Positions 49,168 to 59,064 of a stretch of 64,000 nt of DNA are shown here, one piece after another. This DNA is from Xiphydria camelus (lineage: Eukaryota > Arthropoda > Insecta > Hymenoptera > Xiphydriidae): contig OY783195.1 in assembly GCA_963678675.1 (NCBI GenBank), forward strand, positions 23,274,387 through 23,338,386. The letters run 5' to 3'. Position 1 is the stretch's first letter. The number at the start of each line of letters is the position of its first letter. The notes beneath the pieces were generated by a model. That model had not been told where the DNA came from and did no database searches. It saw nothing but the letters and a program-made list of their open reading frames with translations. The position numbers were made by a program, and so were the translations under genes.

Positions 49168-49823
49168 TGCGGGGTGTTCCACGCAGAATAGTCATGCTGT
49201 TTATTTCCGTTATTTGCCATTTCCCGTACAAGTATTTCAAACGCAAGTTGCTTGGTGTCGAGGACATATTATGATACATGCAACAAATTTTTGATATCAT
49301 GTATTGTTTACGAGATATGAAAGTAACCTCTATTTTTTTCATACGAAACTTAATATTTTAATTCTCATAAAAGTGATAGAGTTTATCGAGAGTAATAAGA
49401 AACGTATAAGATGAAATACCCATCCAATGAATGGTTTGTGAGTTATTTTCGCTCAAAGTACAAAAGTATAATAAGTTACGCCTTCGCCCGACTAAGTTTC
49501 CAGCACCCAGCGAAGTTTACTCTTGTATTTTATATCTCAAAATATCTCAAAAATCGTTCAATGGATGGGCATTTCATCTTATACATTTTTTATTAGTCTC
49601 GGTGAACTCTATAATTTTTATGAGAATAAAATACTAAGTTTTTTTCATATGAAAAAATGGAGGTAACTCTCATAACTCGTAAACAATACATGATATAAAA
49701 AATTTGTTGAAATGTATCATATGTCTTCCTCGACACGAAACAACTTTTGTTTGAAATACTTGTTCATGAAATAGCAAATAACGGAAATAAACAACGTCAC
49801 TATCCTGAATGGAACACCGTGTA
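49168..49823. mobile_element. 656 bp fold-back family, copy B (complete)
   Basis: Ends GCGGGGTGTTCCACGCAGAA and its partner TATCCTGAATGGAACACCGT. The arms of about 300 bp match through TTATTTCCGTTATTTGC, TTTCAAACGCAAGTTGCTTG, GTATTGTTTACGAGATATGA and ATGAAATACCCATCCAATGA. The loop is at about 49440-49550. Copy A at 11398-12100 is truncated. No coding region; class unknown. Confidence 0.78.
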
Positions 49824-49826
49824 CCA

Positions 49827-49911
49827 TATCTAGTGTCATTCAGTCTTATGCCATTGTTATTTAACACCAACAGTGGTCTAACAGATCCACACCGCAGAAT
49901 TTTTTACAGTG
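49827..49911 (+). repeat. ~85 bp dispersed module, copy 2
   Basis: Diverged direct copy of 46004-46090. It lies between the right end of the fold-back (49823) and the small insertion at 49922, ending in the target-site duplication of that insertion. Confidence 0.6.
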
Positions 49912-49921
49912 TAGAGCTATA

Positions 49922-50051
49922 GGATGTCTCCAGTATCAGAAGATCACCAGCCCTGATGAAGCAAACTGCAATGTTTGCGAAACGTCGACAAAATAATATT
50001 TTTAAACGCGGTTACCACCCGGAAGCCAAGAGTAGAAATAGTCATAACTAT
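49922..50051 (+). mobile_element. 130 bp insertion with 14 bp target duplication; retroelement-tail-like motif
   Basis: AGTGTAGAGCTATA occurs at 49908-49921 and again at 50052-50065, bracketing exactly 130 bp. That length of duplication is typical of target-primed reverse transcription. The insert contains CTGATGA (49953-49959), a hairpin GCAAAC/GTTTGC (49961-49966 and 49973-49978) and GAAAC (49979-49983). This motif recurs in tails of animal retroelements and resembles the hammerhead-ribozyme core found in Penelope-like elements. Whether it folds as a ribozyme is unproven: there is one extra A before stem II and no clear closing stem. Confidence 0.55.
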
Positions 50052-50065
50052 AGTGTAGAGCTATA

Positions 50066-53027
50066 TTCGAGTCTTTTTTAACACAACAATAATGTCGTCT
50101 AGCTAAAAGAGCTGAACATTTGCATCGGTACAATCGTCAAATATCGTTCCCATATAAAATATTTATTATAATTGCTTGAAATAATTGAAACCAAATAAAT
50201 CTAATCAACCAATATTTTTTCTCAGTGTACATGTCCATAGCAATGCTATTTATGACTGATTTGAGCGTAGATGCAAATGTACGCGTGGTTCCTGGACTCA
50301 TACATATAGTTCACACGACTATACTAGTTTAGTTACTACACCAGTTTACAAAAGAGCCTTCAGTAACTGAAACGTATCTCTCCAAAGGATTTCTGGCGTT
50401 GTTACAGTAACGAATACATCGGTAACTAAACGATATTGCTCTTACAACAATGCGTATTTCTCATACGATAATGATTATTGCTCTAAGAAACATGCATGTA
50501 GCAATAATTTAGTTAGTTGTAAGAGCCATTCACTTTTCTTAGATTGATACACGCGTACTTATGTATCTATATTTTGCTCCGTTTTGTATATTATACATTT
50601 ATGATTTGTATTGAATCCATCCTAGACTAATGAGAAGCTACGTGTAGCACAATGCGGGAAGAATATAGATGATGTATAATAGAACACGTAATCTTAGATC
50701 CGGGATGAATCCGATGCGAATTATACCAAGTGGAACAAAATATACATATCAGTCCATTAGATGTACCGTAAACAAGATATATCTGAATGCATCGTGGAAT
50801 CGAAACTCGGAGTGATTCACGATATGAAGTTTAATCCATTTCTATCCGCAGACTACTACGCGTAAAAGCGTATAGAATTTTGCGGAAGGGAAAGCGAAAG
50901 AAGAAGAGAAAAAAGAGAGAAATTAAAATTATACAGAGGATCTGAGAGGACTACGCGCTGCTGGATATATACCTCGTCAACGAAGTCGTCGAGAGTGCTT
51001 TCACGGCGACTGGATGAAGTACTGCGGCTTCTCTGTTTCGAGTATCGAGCCTCTTTGAAGCTCTTTAAAACTGTTATGCGGTGGAAGTGCGCGGGAGGAA
51101 AAGTCGATGCCACAGCGAGAGAGTGCAAGTGCTAGCCCAGGAAAGGAGAGCTCGGGAGCTCGCTGTTTGTCCATTAGTATAGGAAATTCGTAAAATGTTC
51201 AATACTTGCGACGAATATATTATAAATAAAAACACATTTTTCCTCTTCAAACCTAGAAAGGAACGATTTGAAATGACGTTCTAAATCGATAGAATGTTTG
51301 GAAAAATATGAACGACTTTTGAAGGGTTTCCAAGGATTCCCTCGATCGTACTGACCTTTTCAAAATGGCGGTCTTAAAACATCCAAATATCTATTTTTAT
51401 GTATTCGAGGCCGACGAGCGAAGGCGAAACTGAGTGCTAAAAATCCAGGCTTTTGTAGTCACTGACGTGTGGCAAACGCCAGGGGCTTACTTATACGGTG
51501 AAATCCTCGCGAAGTAGAGCTGTAACCTAGAAACGAAGAAGTTAACTGAATATAAAATCACGTCCTTTTTTAAACACCATCAATTTCTTTCAAACTTGTT
51601 CGTATAATTGAATAGTAACAATATCAACAAATAAATAACAAGTATATTTATAAAGTAATTTCTTTTTCATTAATCCCGTATGGGAATAAAATTAACATGA
51701 AGAATGTTAAAATTAACAAAAATCAGTTTAACATACAAAAGTGGGTGGGCCGATTCCAATACAAAATCTCTAATTGTGTGAACATTTCTCACGAAAAATT
51801 CACATCTTGGGAACTAAAACCCGATAGAACTCATTGAATGATTGTTGAAATCATAGTTGAAATGCTTAAAAAATCCATTTATAATAATCTCGCACAGTAA
51901 ATTTGACAACCCCAAGAAGTAAGGAAGGTTTACATGATGTATCCTGGTAAAATTTACCGATCAAACAGTAGGCCGTACCGTAATTTAATATATTTTACAT
52001 GCTATTGAACACTCATTACATTATTCGGCTCAGTTGTCAGTCAATTTCACTAAAAATCACTACGAGAACCTTTTTACTGCCGAGGGTTATAAAATTGACC
52101 GTGTGAATTTCCCCCTGTACATATATATTGTCTTATGCATTATTTCGAAAAATTGCGCCTATATGTATAATAATTATGATCCCAATCTACTCTATTTTTA
52201 TTTTCACGATATATGAATATCACAGCAGCTGAATAGAAAAGATAAATTCAATTCGTCAAACTCTAACGAAAAACGAAAGCCGAAGTTTAATACTATTGAT
52301 CGACTCATACGTCGTTACATCTTATAATGGAAGCGCGATTTAAGCTCCAGTACATTTCAGATAACTCTTTCCTCTCCTATACGGTTCTACTTTAAAATCA
52401 ATAATCTAGAAGGATTCCAGGCGTAAGTTCGTCGCAGAAAAAAAACCAGGCGAATGTACAATATAGAATGGGTCCTTACAGTAAAAAAATTTCATATCTC
52501 ATACACAATTACAAATGTTTGTTCTACTTCATCGCATCTCCTCGTACAGGCAATATTGTTCGAATAATTCACGATTAAGGTAGATACATTGAACGGTTAG
52601 CTTTAGCTGGCAAAGTAGAATCATTTGGAAGGTATCCAAAAAGTGTATAATTTATAACTGCTACTTCAGGTCCGAGATTCTATGCCCAACTAAAGTGATT
52701 CTTTCGCTACTTTCAGCCAATACAATTGACCCGATTGAGTTCGCTACTCTTCTATGGCCAGATTTTCCGCTGGATGAGTTTTCGGATCACCGATCATTAG
52801 ATACAAAGTATATTCCACAATGATCATGACAGCGAGAAGTGGGAGATTCCGTGTTAAAAACTAAGCGTATAAAGTGCAAGTTATTATGTCGAGGAGAGAC
52901 AATAGTTAAAGAGCTGAAAGAGTTTTAAGATGACTAATAGGATGGCAGTTCCGATGGCAAACGTCGTTGACACATAAATAGTAAGCGTTTTTGTTGCTTT
53001 CACTACAAACCGGCCTCTCGACGAAAC
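50066..53027. other. Unique sequence, no supported gene
   Basis: The GCAATAT-type words recur at about 50395-50520. The minus-strand frame 50856-51128 is Ser/Arg-rich without a known domain. Otherwise AT-rich with no repeat or exon identified. Confidence 0.35.
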
Positions 53028-53320
53028 GTCTTAAAATAATACGGAAAAGTGTCTTATTGACGTAAAATAAGACGGTTAAGTGTATTGATCAGAAATTCAA
53101 GACACGAACAGTGTCTTATTCCAAGATGTTTGTCTGTCTTTTCTCAAAAAAACATTTATTTTCCGTCTAAAATCATAAGACACATGGTACTGTCTTAAGA
53201 TAAAGACGCTTAATCGTCTTAAAGTAAGACACTTCTTCAGGTATAAGACATTTAAATGAATAAGTTGCTTAAAATAGTAAGACACTTACACAAGTAATAC
53301 CCTTCAAACGTCTTGTTACC
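53028..53320. repeat. GTCTTA/TAAGAC motif cluster 1
   Basis: At least ten GTCTTA or TAAGAC hexamers in about 300 bp, in both orientations, often as GTGTCTTA/TAAGACAC. Random expectation is well under one. A matching cluster lies at 55170-55345. Together they bracket the gene-like unit at 54067-54832. Confidence 0.7.
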
Positions 53321-53783
53321 TGTGACGTCAAGCATCATTATTCACATGTAACCTTAGATATACACTACCCCCGAAAAGTTTCCGGTCACCCTCAAAAGGG
53401 CTTTGAGTGAATGAAATTTGAGTGGTTGATTATATTGGAAACGAAGCAAGATAGATTAAAAACCTTCAAACAAAATTTCATTTGACTGACAATTAAAGAA
53501 ACACATCGGGCATGAAAGTTCATTTTCACGTTGAATTCTATTCATTGTCAATGTCAACACATCAGCCGAATTTGTATCCTTTATTTCTTTTTATTATTTG
53601 TTAATAAAAAAATATCTACATCAGCCGTATATGTTGCGTACCGCTTACAGAAAATTTGTACACTTTACTCAAGTAACGCCGGTCCCGAGGAAAAAACCGA
53701 CGAGCGCACTCTACTACACATGACGTGCACCGTTCGGTATACGGTTTTCGGCTCGGTTGGAACAGGGTTTAGCGTACTTTACT
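53321..53783. other. AT-rich sequence with a possible Tc1-like end
   Basis: TACACTACCCCCGAAAAGTT at about 53362, followed by TCCGGTCACC, resembles a Tc1-type terminus, but no partner end was found. No gene. Confidence 0.3.
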
Positions 53784-53960
53784 GGGGCCCCTTTCTCGAA
53801 CTCGCTCGTATCTTTGCGTGCACGCATCTTAGCGAATAGACCAAGCAGGATCAAGTATTCCGTTATCCGTAACCCCACCACAACGGAATACTTGATCCTG
53901 ATTGGTCTATTCGCTAAGATGCGTGCACGCAGATACGAGCGAGTTCGAGAAAGGGGCCCC
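53784..53960. mobile_element. 177 bp palindromic MITE (GGGGCCCC ends), copy 2
   Basis: GGGGCCCCTTTCTCGAACTC at the left and its reverse complement at the right. The arms are nearly perfect through GTGCACGCATCTTAGCGAAT and GATCAAGTATTCCGTT, with a short loop at about 53866-53882. Same family as 4278-4444 but much better preserved. Confidence 0.8.
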
Positions 53961-54238
53961 TGTACTGTTAGGTAACGGGACCTTCCCCTCCTTTTTCGAC
54001 CTCACCTCAACTCACTTTCTGTAAAATTCAACGCGGCCAACAAGCACGTCATTTTCCGGAGGTTGTTTGCTGTGCATGTTTTGCTGTGCAAAAATGTCGA
54101 AAAAAGAAGAAAAAACAGTGTTTTGTGCATTAGGTTGTGGCGACCCATCGCGCTACGGCGCCCCGCCGCCAGGTGGCGCCACCCGTCGACTCCACGGCTT
54201 TCGGCTTCTCGTTAGTGGTCCGACAACGGGCAAGTTTC

Positions 54239-54246
54239 TATATAAG
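54239..54246 (+). promoter_or_regulatory. Candidate TATA box (TATATAAG)
   Basis: TATATAAG lies 114 bp upstream of an ATG in good context (AAGATGGCG, 54358-54366), with a GC-rich leader between. This suggests a pol II core promoter for the small frame at 54360. Inference from motif and spacing only. Confidence 0.4.
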
Positions 54247-54359
54247 ACCGCAACTGCCCGTCTCTCACCGAGGACCACAGAGCGTCTAAGGCAGGAGTCG
54301 GCCTAGCCTTACTGACGAGTCCACAGGCCGACTCCGGGACGGAACGCTCCGCCGATAAG

Positions 54360-54557
54360 ATGGCGACCACATCCTTTTCGCCACAAGGTCAACGACGCAA
54401 GTGTGTTAAATTTCTCTCACGAGATAATCAGCCTGACGCTGAAGTTGTGTTGGAAGAGTTTAAGAAATTATGTGCTCGCGATCCAGCATTGTTTGATGAT
54501 AGCAAACACAGACATTATCATTCAAAAAAAACATCAAGCATCGGACATGTGATATGA
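54360..54557 (+). CDS. Unrecognised short ORF (65 codons) after a TATA box
   Basis: Begins MATTSFSPQGQRRKCVKFLS and is rich in charged residues (EEFKKLCARDPALFDDSKHR, then HYHSKKTSS) before a stop. I do not recognise it. It may be the first exon or a frameshifted start of a longer protein. The next frame (54554-54832) overlaps its last codon and continues with acidic sequence. It sits between the two GTCTTA clusters, so it may be the gene of an unknown mobile element, or a retrogene-like insertion. A preceding frame at 54067-54306 (MLCMFCCAKMSKKEEKTVFC…) is GC-rich and less convincing. Confidence 0.3.
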   Translation: MATTSFSPQGQRRKCVKFLSRDNQPDAEVVLEEFKKLCARDPALFDDSKHRHYHSKKTSSIGHVI

Positions 54558-54832
54558 TGCGGATGAGCATAATTGATAACCATAGTGAATTGAATATTGT
54601 GCTGGTGCAGTCTCCAATGCAAATGATATTGCCAACAACTAACCTAAAAGACAACACAGGTGGGAAGGTTATTTACACAGAACCTCCAGTTGACAAGGTG
54701 GATGAACTTTTTGAGACTGAAGAAACTGCGATAGTCATCTCGAACGAGTTGAAAAATACGGTAAATAAATTTTTATTTCATGTTGGAATAAATTTTGTTT
54801 TCTCAATCGCCAATAAAGTGAAAACAATATAA
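54554..54832 (+). CDS. Unrecognised ORF, possible continuation exon
   Basis: 92 codons. The first ~70 have plausible protein composition (SPMQMILPTTNLKDNTGGKV, then EPPVDKVDELFETEETAIVI, then SNELKNT). A good splice donor (ACG|GTAAAT, about 54751) follows KNT, after which the frame turns hydrophobic and AT-rich, as read-through into an intron would. No family was recognised. Supports, weakly, a spliced gene together with 54360-54557. Confidence 0.25.
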   Translation: MMRMSIIDNHSELNIVLVQSPMQMILPTTNLKDNTGGKVIYTEPPVDKVDELFETEETAIVISNELKNTVNKFLFHVGINFVFSIANKVKTI

Positions 54833-55169
54833 TTCTGGATTTTTCATTTAAATAACTAAAAATACCTTTCTCTTAGAGATATACATTCATCATTACTTCA
54901 ATATTTTTATTAGTATTAGTGAAATTTTTTGACGCGATGTGTTTATTTCAGAGTGTTTCGATTTGTGAGAGCTGGATTCATTGCGGATTTGAATACATTT
55001 CCAACGAATTTCTTTAATATCGAACTTTATAATATTAATCTGATGAGAAAAATTATTACATTCGATGTTTATTGACTCGCCTGTAATGTATTCATATTGA
55101 CTATGAATAATTTCGCGCTCACATATACGTTTGAAAATGATACATTTGTGTATAATTATTGCAAGACGT

Positions 55170-55345
55170 TTTTAGAGTCTTATATTCCAATACATCTAAC
55201 CGTCTTAGTATAAGACGTTTGAAGTGTCTTATTGTAAGACACTTACAGTGTCTTAACGTATTAAGACGGTATTAAACGTCTTAAAAGTGACCTCAAGTTT
55301 TAAGACATGTAGGTGTCTTAAAATAAGACGGTTGAGTTAGTAGTG
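55170..55345. repeat. GTCTTA/TAAGAC motif cluster 2
   Basis: About eleven GTCTTA/TAAGAC hexamers in about 180 bp, including the palindromic pairs GTCTTAGTATAAGAC and GTCTTATTGTAAGAC. The phrase AAAATAAGACGGTT at its right end also occurs in cluster 1 (about 53071) in the same orientation. Confidence 0.75.
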
Positions 55346-57371
55346 TTATTGTGCCCGTTTCTTTGAATAAAGACTCTCCGTGTCCCTTTTCTCACGTCCC
55401 ACTGCCGTAACATTTTGTTTAAATATGGTGAAATAAACACTTTATCGAATCAACTAAATATTCGTTAACTATAACGATATTTATTTGGCACAATTAAATT
55501 CCTTGAGGCAATCATTTGAATGAAATAAACATTTTGATAATTAACATACATATTTTGTCGTCATAACGAAATATTTATTTCGCCTTATTTGAAATTACAT
55601 TTATCATCTATCAATAAATTATCTCCTCGGTGTATGTATTATCGACGACGCGTTCTGCGCGTTAAGCACAAGCAACAACAACGAGAATTACCCGCAGTAT
55701 ATATCTTCCGCGAGGAACTCCCGAAAAACAGCCGTTCCTCACCGCGGTCGCGGCCGAGTGAACCACTGCGAGAGATTTATTTCGATCGAGATTCCGATAT
55801 TCTCGGTGATTTCCAACCCGCTCGTCGGGATCGCCTTTCAGCCGCGATCAGGTGCGGCGTGGGTTGGCCGCGGAGAAAAGAGAGAGGGAGCGTTTACGGC
55901 GGCTATCGAAATTGCCCCGATCCGCCGTCGAGAGAGCCTCCATTAGACGACCCTTTGACTATATCGAATCTATCGGCGCCGTCTACATAACGATTACCCG
56001 AAGAAGCGGTCTGCGCGCGCACGCGCGTGAGTGCAGTCGCGGGAACACGAGCAGCGCCTGATCTATTTACGCGAAATCAGCCTCTCGATGGGATCGTAAC
56101 GGCGTCGCGACGCGGTCGACGGAACCGAGACCGGCTATTATGGCGGACGACGCGGAAGTGGAGCGACGGGCGACGCGAAACTCGCGTCTCCGCGAGTTTC
56201 TCTCATGGCGAGGCGTTTGCGGGGGGGGGGGGGGGGGGGACGTATTGGTTTAGGAAAAAGAATCTCAGAGAATCTCGAAAAGCATTTTGTAATAGGATAC
56301 GATTATGATACCGGTCGGCGGATACGTTATCGTCGGGACGCGGAAGTACGTCGACGACATTGCTTGGCGAAAAAAAATCGACCCGACCCGTTCTTGATTC
56401 GTTTCAAGATTGCGACGAAAATGCGGTCGTCCCCCGGGTGAACTCGCTGACGCGTGCGCGCCGACACCGTTAGTCGTAGCGGAACTAACTGCGAAACGAT
56501 GGGTCCGCATCCCACGGCACGGGGGTAAACTTTTGAGTGTTTATTCTATAGGTATTGGCTCGGTGAACAACGCATCGGCAATATAACCGATGGGGGAGGA
56601 TTCCCTTGGGTCGATATTGCGTTCGTGCGTATAAGCGTCGTGTTATAGTTTGTTCATGCAAATGGTTGTAGCTTACTGAGGAGTATAGATTAACGAAGTC
56701 GCTCGTCGAACCTTTCTGCTATTTAAATAAAGGATTATCCGAAGCTCTGCAATATCTCGTGTAGAAATAGTCTTAGGACTCTAATGAGGGCCTGATTAAT
56801 ATTGGCCCTATTTATAATCGGGTTCTTATGAGGAAATGTAACATTTGGTGCGCGGAGCCTTTTTTAAAGGCAATTAATCGGGTCGCAATTCAAATGCCTT
56901 AATAAGGCATTAATCGTATGTAGGCTAAATTTTAATACCAAGGAAATCTTGAAATGCCCGGACAAGACACTGCTAAGTTTCCATTAACAAAGGCTGCTTA
57001 TTTCTTAACAAGGCATCCTTATCAAACCTTGAAAGTCCCGACAGGGCCCTACTGAGGTAATAATAAGGAAGCCCTTATTAGGGAAGTCCTAGTTCAGTCT
57101 TACAGGAGCCTCTTTTTAACTAAGGCCATACCTAATTAATCTACACGGGATTCTAGTCTATACTTTCTCTAATACGAGTAGCTATACTAAAAGAAAGCTC
57201 CTCGATGCAATTTTGTTAATAGAAATTCAAGGATTCGACAGATCAATCAATAATCCGTAAGTACTCGCGAGTCGAAATTTTTCCCCTACTTTGAAGCTTT
57301 TAATACTCCATTCGAACTACCACTGGCCTACTCAGCCTTTAAGTTTCTACTTTAAACCTAAAGTTGGTGAA
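55346..57371. other. Unique sequence, CpG-rich, with a poly-G run
   Basis: Between 55640 and 56560 the DNA is CpG-rich, with overlapping open frames that show no domain. A 19-G run occupies 56221-56239. From about 56780 to 57110, AAGGC/GCCTT and TTAAT words recur in an irregular low-complexity pattern. No gene supported. Confidence 0.35.
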
Positions 57372-57640
57372 ATATTCATTAACGGACCATTTTAGGCTCC
57401 AAATAGGGATTCAGTACAATGGAAGATCGACCTACTGTAAGCCTAAAAGAGTAGAGTTAAATTTCGACTCGGGTGATGTTCAACGGACTATTTCTACTAT
57501 GTGTATGTATATTCACTAACGGACTGTTTTAGGCTCAGCATAGGGTTTCAATATAATGGAAATCAATCTATTATAAGTCAATTATAAGTCAAAAGGAGTA
57601 GGCCTAAAATTTCGATTCGGGATAACTTAGCATTTTCCTT
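57372..57640 (+). repeat. Diverged ~136 bp tandem duplication
   Basis: ATATTCATTAACGGACCATT, then TTAGGCTCCAAATAGGG (57372), is repeated as ATATTCACTAACGGACTGTT, then TTAGGCTCAGCATAGGG (57508). Both are followed by TTCA(G/A)TA(C/T)AATGGAA, AAGAGTAG/AGGAGTAG and TTTCGA(C/T)TCGGG. Two copies only. Confidence 0.65.
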
Positions 57641-58717
57641 GTTTTCTACGAACATTGCAGTAACATAAGGAAATAAATTACAACTAACCTTACTTCGTCC
57701 CTATGAAATATCTCGTTTAGATTTTATTAGCGTATACCCTGTATACAAATGGAAATTTAAATTCCATCACGTAATAATGTGGAAGTCATAAAGAACATGA
57801 AATAACGAATCCAACCACCACAATCGCTCGTACCATTTATAAGAAGATGATTAATGTGAATTTTGATCTTTATTTCTTTTTATTTTCACTCTGTGTGTAA
57901 GTTCTTTTTTTATAAAAGCAGCGAATCTCGCCAGTGAAACGACGCGTATAATGGAACGTGTTGAACGGCTTCTCTCAGTCATGCCGATGTATATGTATCG
58001 CTGTCCAACCACAGCCGGACACGGCGGCAATAATGCATGGAAGTAATGCAGTAGGCACTGCGTCTGACTACGCACGGACAGCCGTCTACTCATTCCAACG
58101 ATGGATGTACATGGGGCAATGCTCGTCCGACGCGACTCTTGCAATGCAGGATGGAATCAGTTCGTAATATATGGCACAGTGTGAGGGAGAACTCGAATGC
58201 AATCAGTGGATGCGCGGATTCCTGTCGCGCACTCCAATTGGACAAAGAAGTCTGTCAAAGGGTATAGAGAAAGGTGCTCGCACGTCTATTATGAACGTTT
58301 AAAAAATATAGGTGTAGCTGCAGCAATGGAAACCGTATTTGTTCTAGAGAGTGTTAGTAAAGTATACGATTTGATCAATATTTTAATTACGAGAAAGAAA
58401 GTATTTTTAGCTGGATAGTGAGAGAAATAATTGCTGGAACCAAAAAATGTATTTTTTCAATCAATAACATGGTATAATTCCAGGATCAAGCTAGTACCTA
58501 CTTATAGTTCTCTTCGGGCAAGAACATATTTGGTGGGCTCGAGTAATCGTTTTTTTTTGTGCAGGAAGAATTTCTTGCCCCAACAAAGGTATTTTTGGGT
58601 CAAGAATATAGATTCTTCGACCAAGAAACTGTATTCTTAAACATTTTCAAGATGATACATTCTTGGTTGAAGAAACATTTTTTGTGACACTAGCGATTAT
58701 TTCTCTGAGTGTACCGA
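57641..58717. other. Unique sequence with scraps of the 58718 repeat
   Basis: The phrase CCTGTCGCGCACTCCAATTGG at about 58220 (CTGTCGCGCACTCCAATTGG core) is a diverged piece of the fold-back at 58718-59064. At 58495-58640 the words CAAGAA and TTCTTG recur. No gene supported. Confidence 0.35.
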
Positions 58718-59064
58718 GTCTTACCGTCTTATATTGACATAGGAATCGTTCGAGTGCGAGTAAGAACACAGGTGTATGCCTCTTTGTCGCACATTTTCCG
58801 TCCTTCTCGAACTTCTCCAATTAGAGTGTGCGACAGAGAAACTCATATATGTTCACCAGGGTTAATATGCGTTCTCACTCGCACTCGTACGATTCCTATG
58901 TCAATATCAGATGGTAAAACCTCGTATAAGGGTTTTTCTGTCGCACACTCTAACTGGACAAGTTCGAGAAGGACGGAAAATGTGCGACAAAGAGGCTCTT
59001 GTACATTCACCTGTGTTCTCACTCGCACTCGCACGATTCCAATGTCAATATTATATGGTAAGAC
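58718..59064. repeat. 347 bp fold-back
   Basis: GTCTTACCGTCTTATATTGA at the left is mirrored by TCAATATTATATGGTAAGAC at the right. Further mirrored pairs are GAGTGCGAGTAAGAACACAG against TGTGTTCTCACTCGCACTCG, and GTCGCACATTTTCCGTCCTT against AAGGACGGAAAATGTGCGAC. An inner segment repeats the CACTCGCACTCGTACGATTC phrase. Non-coding; fragments lie at about 35327 and 58220. Confidence 0.7.

Noticed and set aside
56221..56239. 19-G run as a G-quadruplex regulator
   Set aside because: A single homopolymer run with no gene context. It could be a sequencing or assembly artefact.
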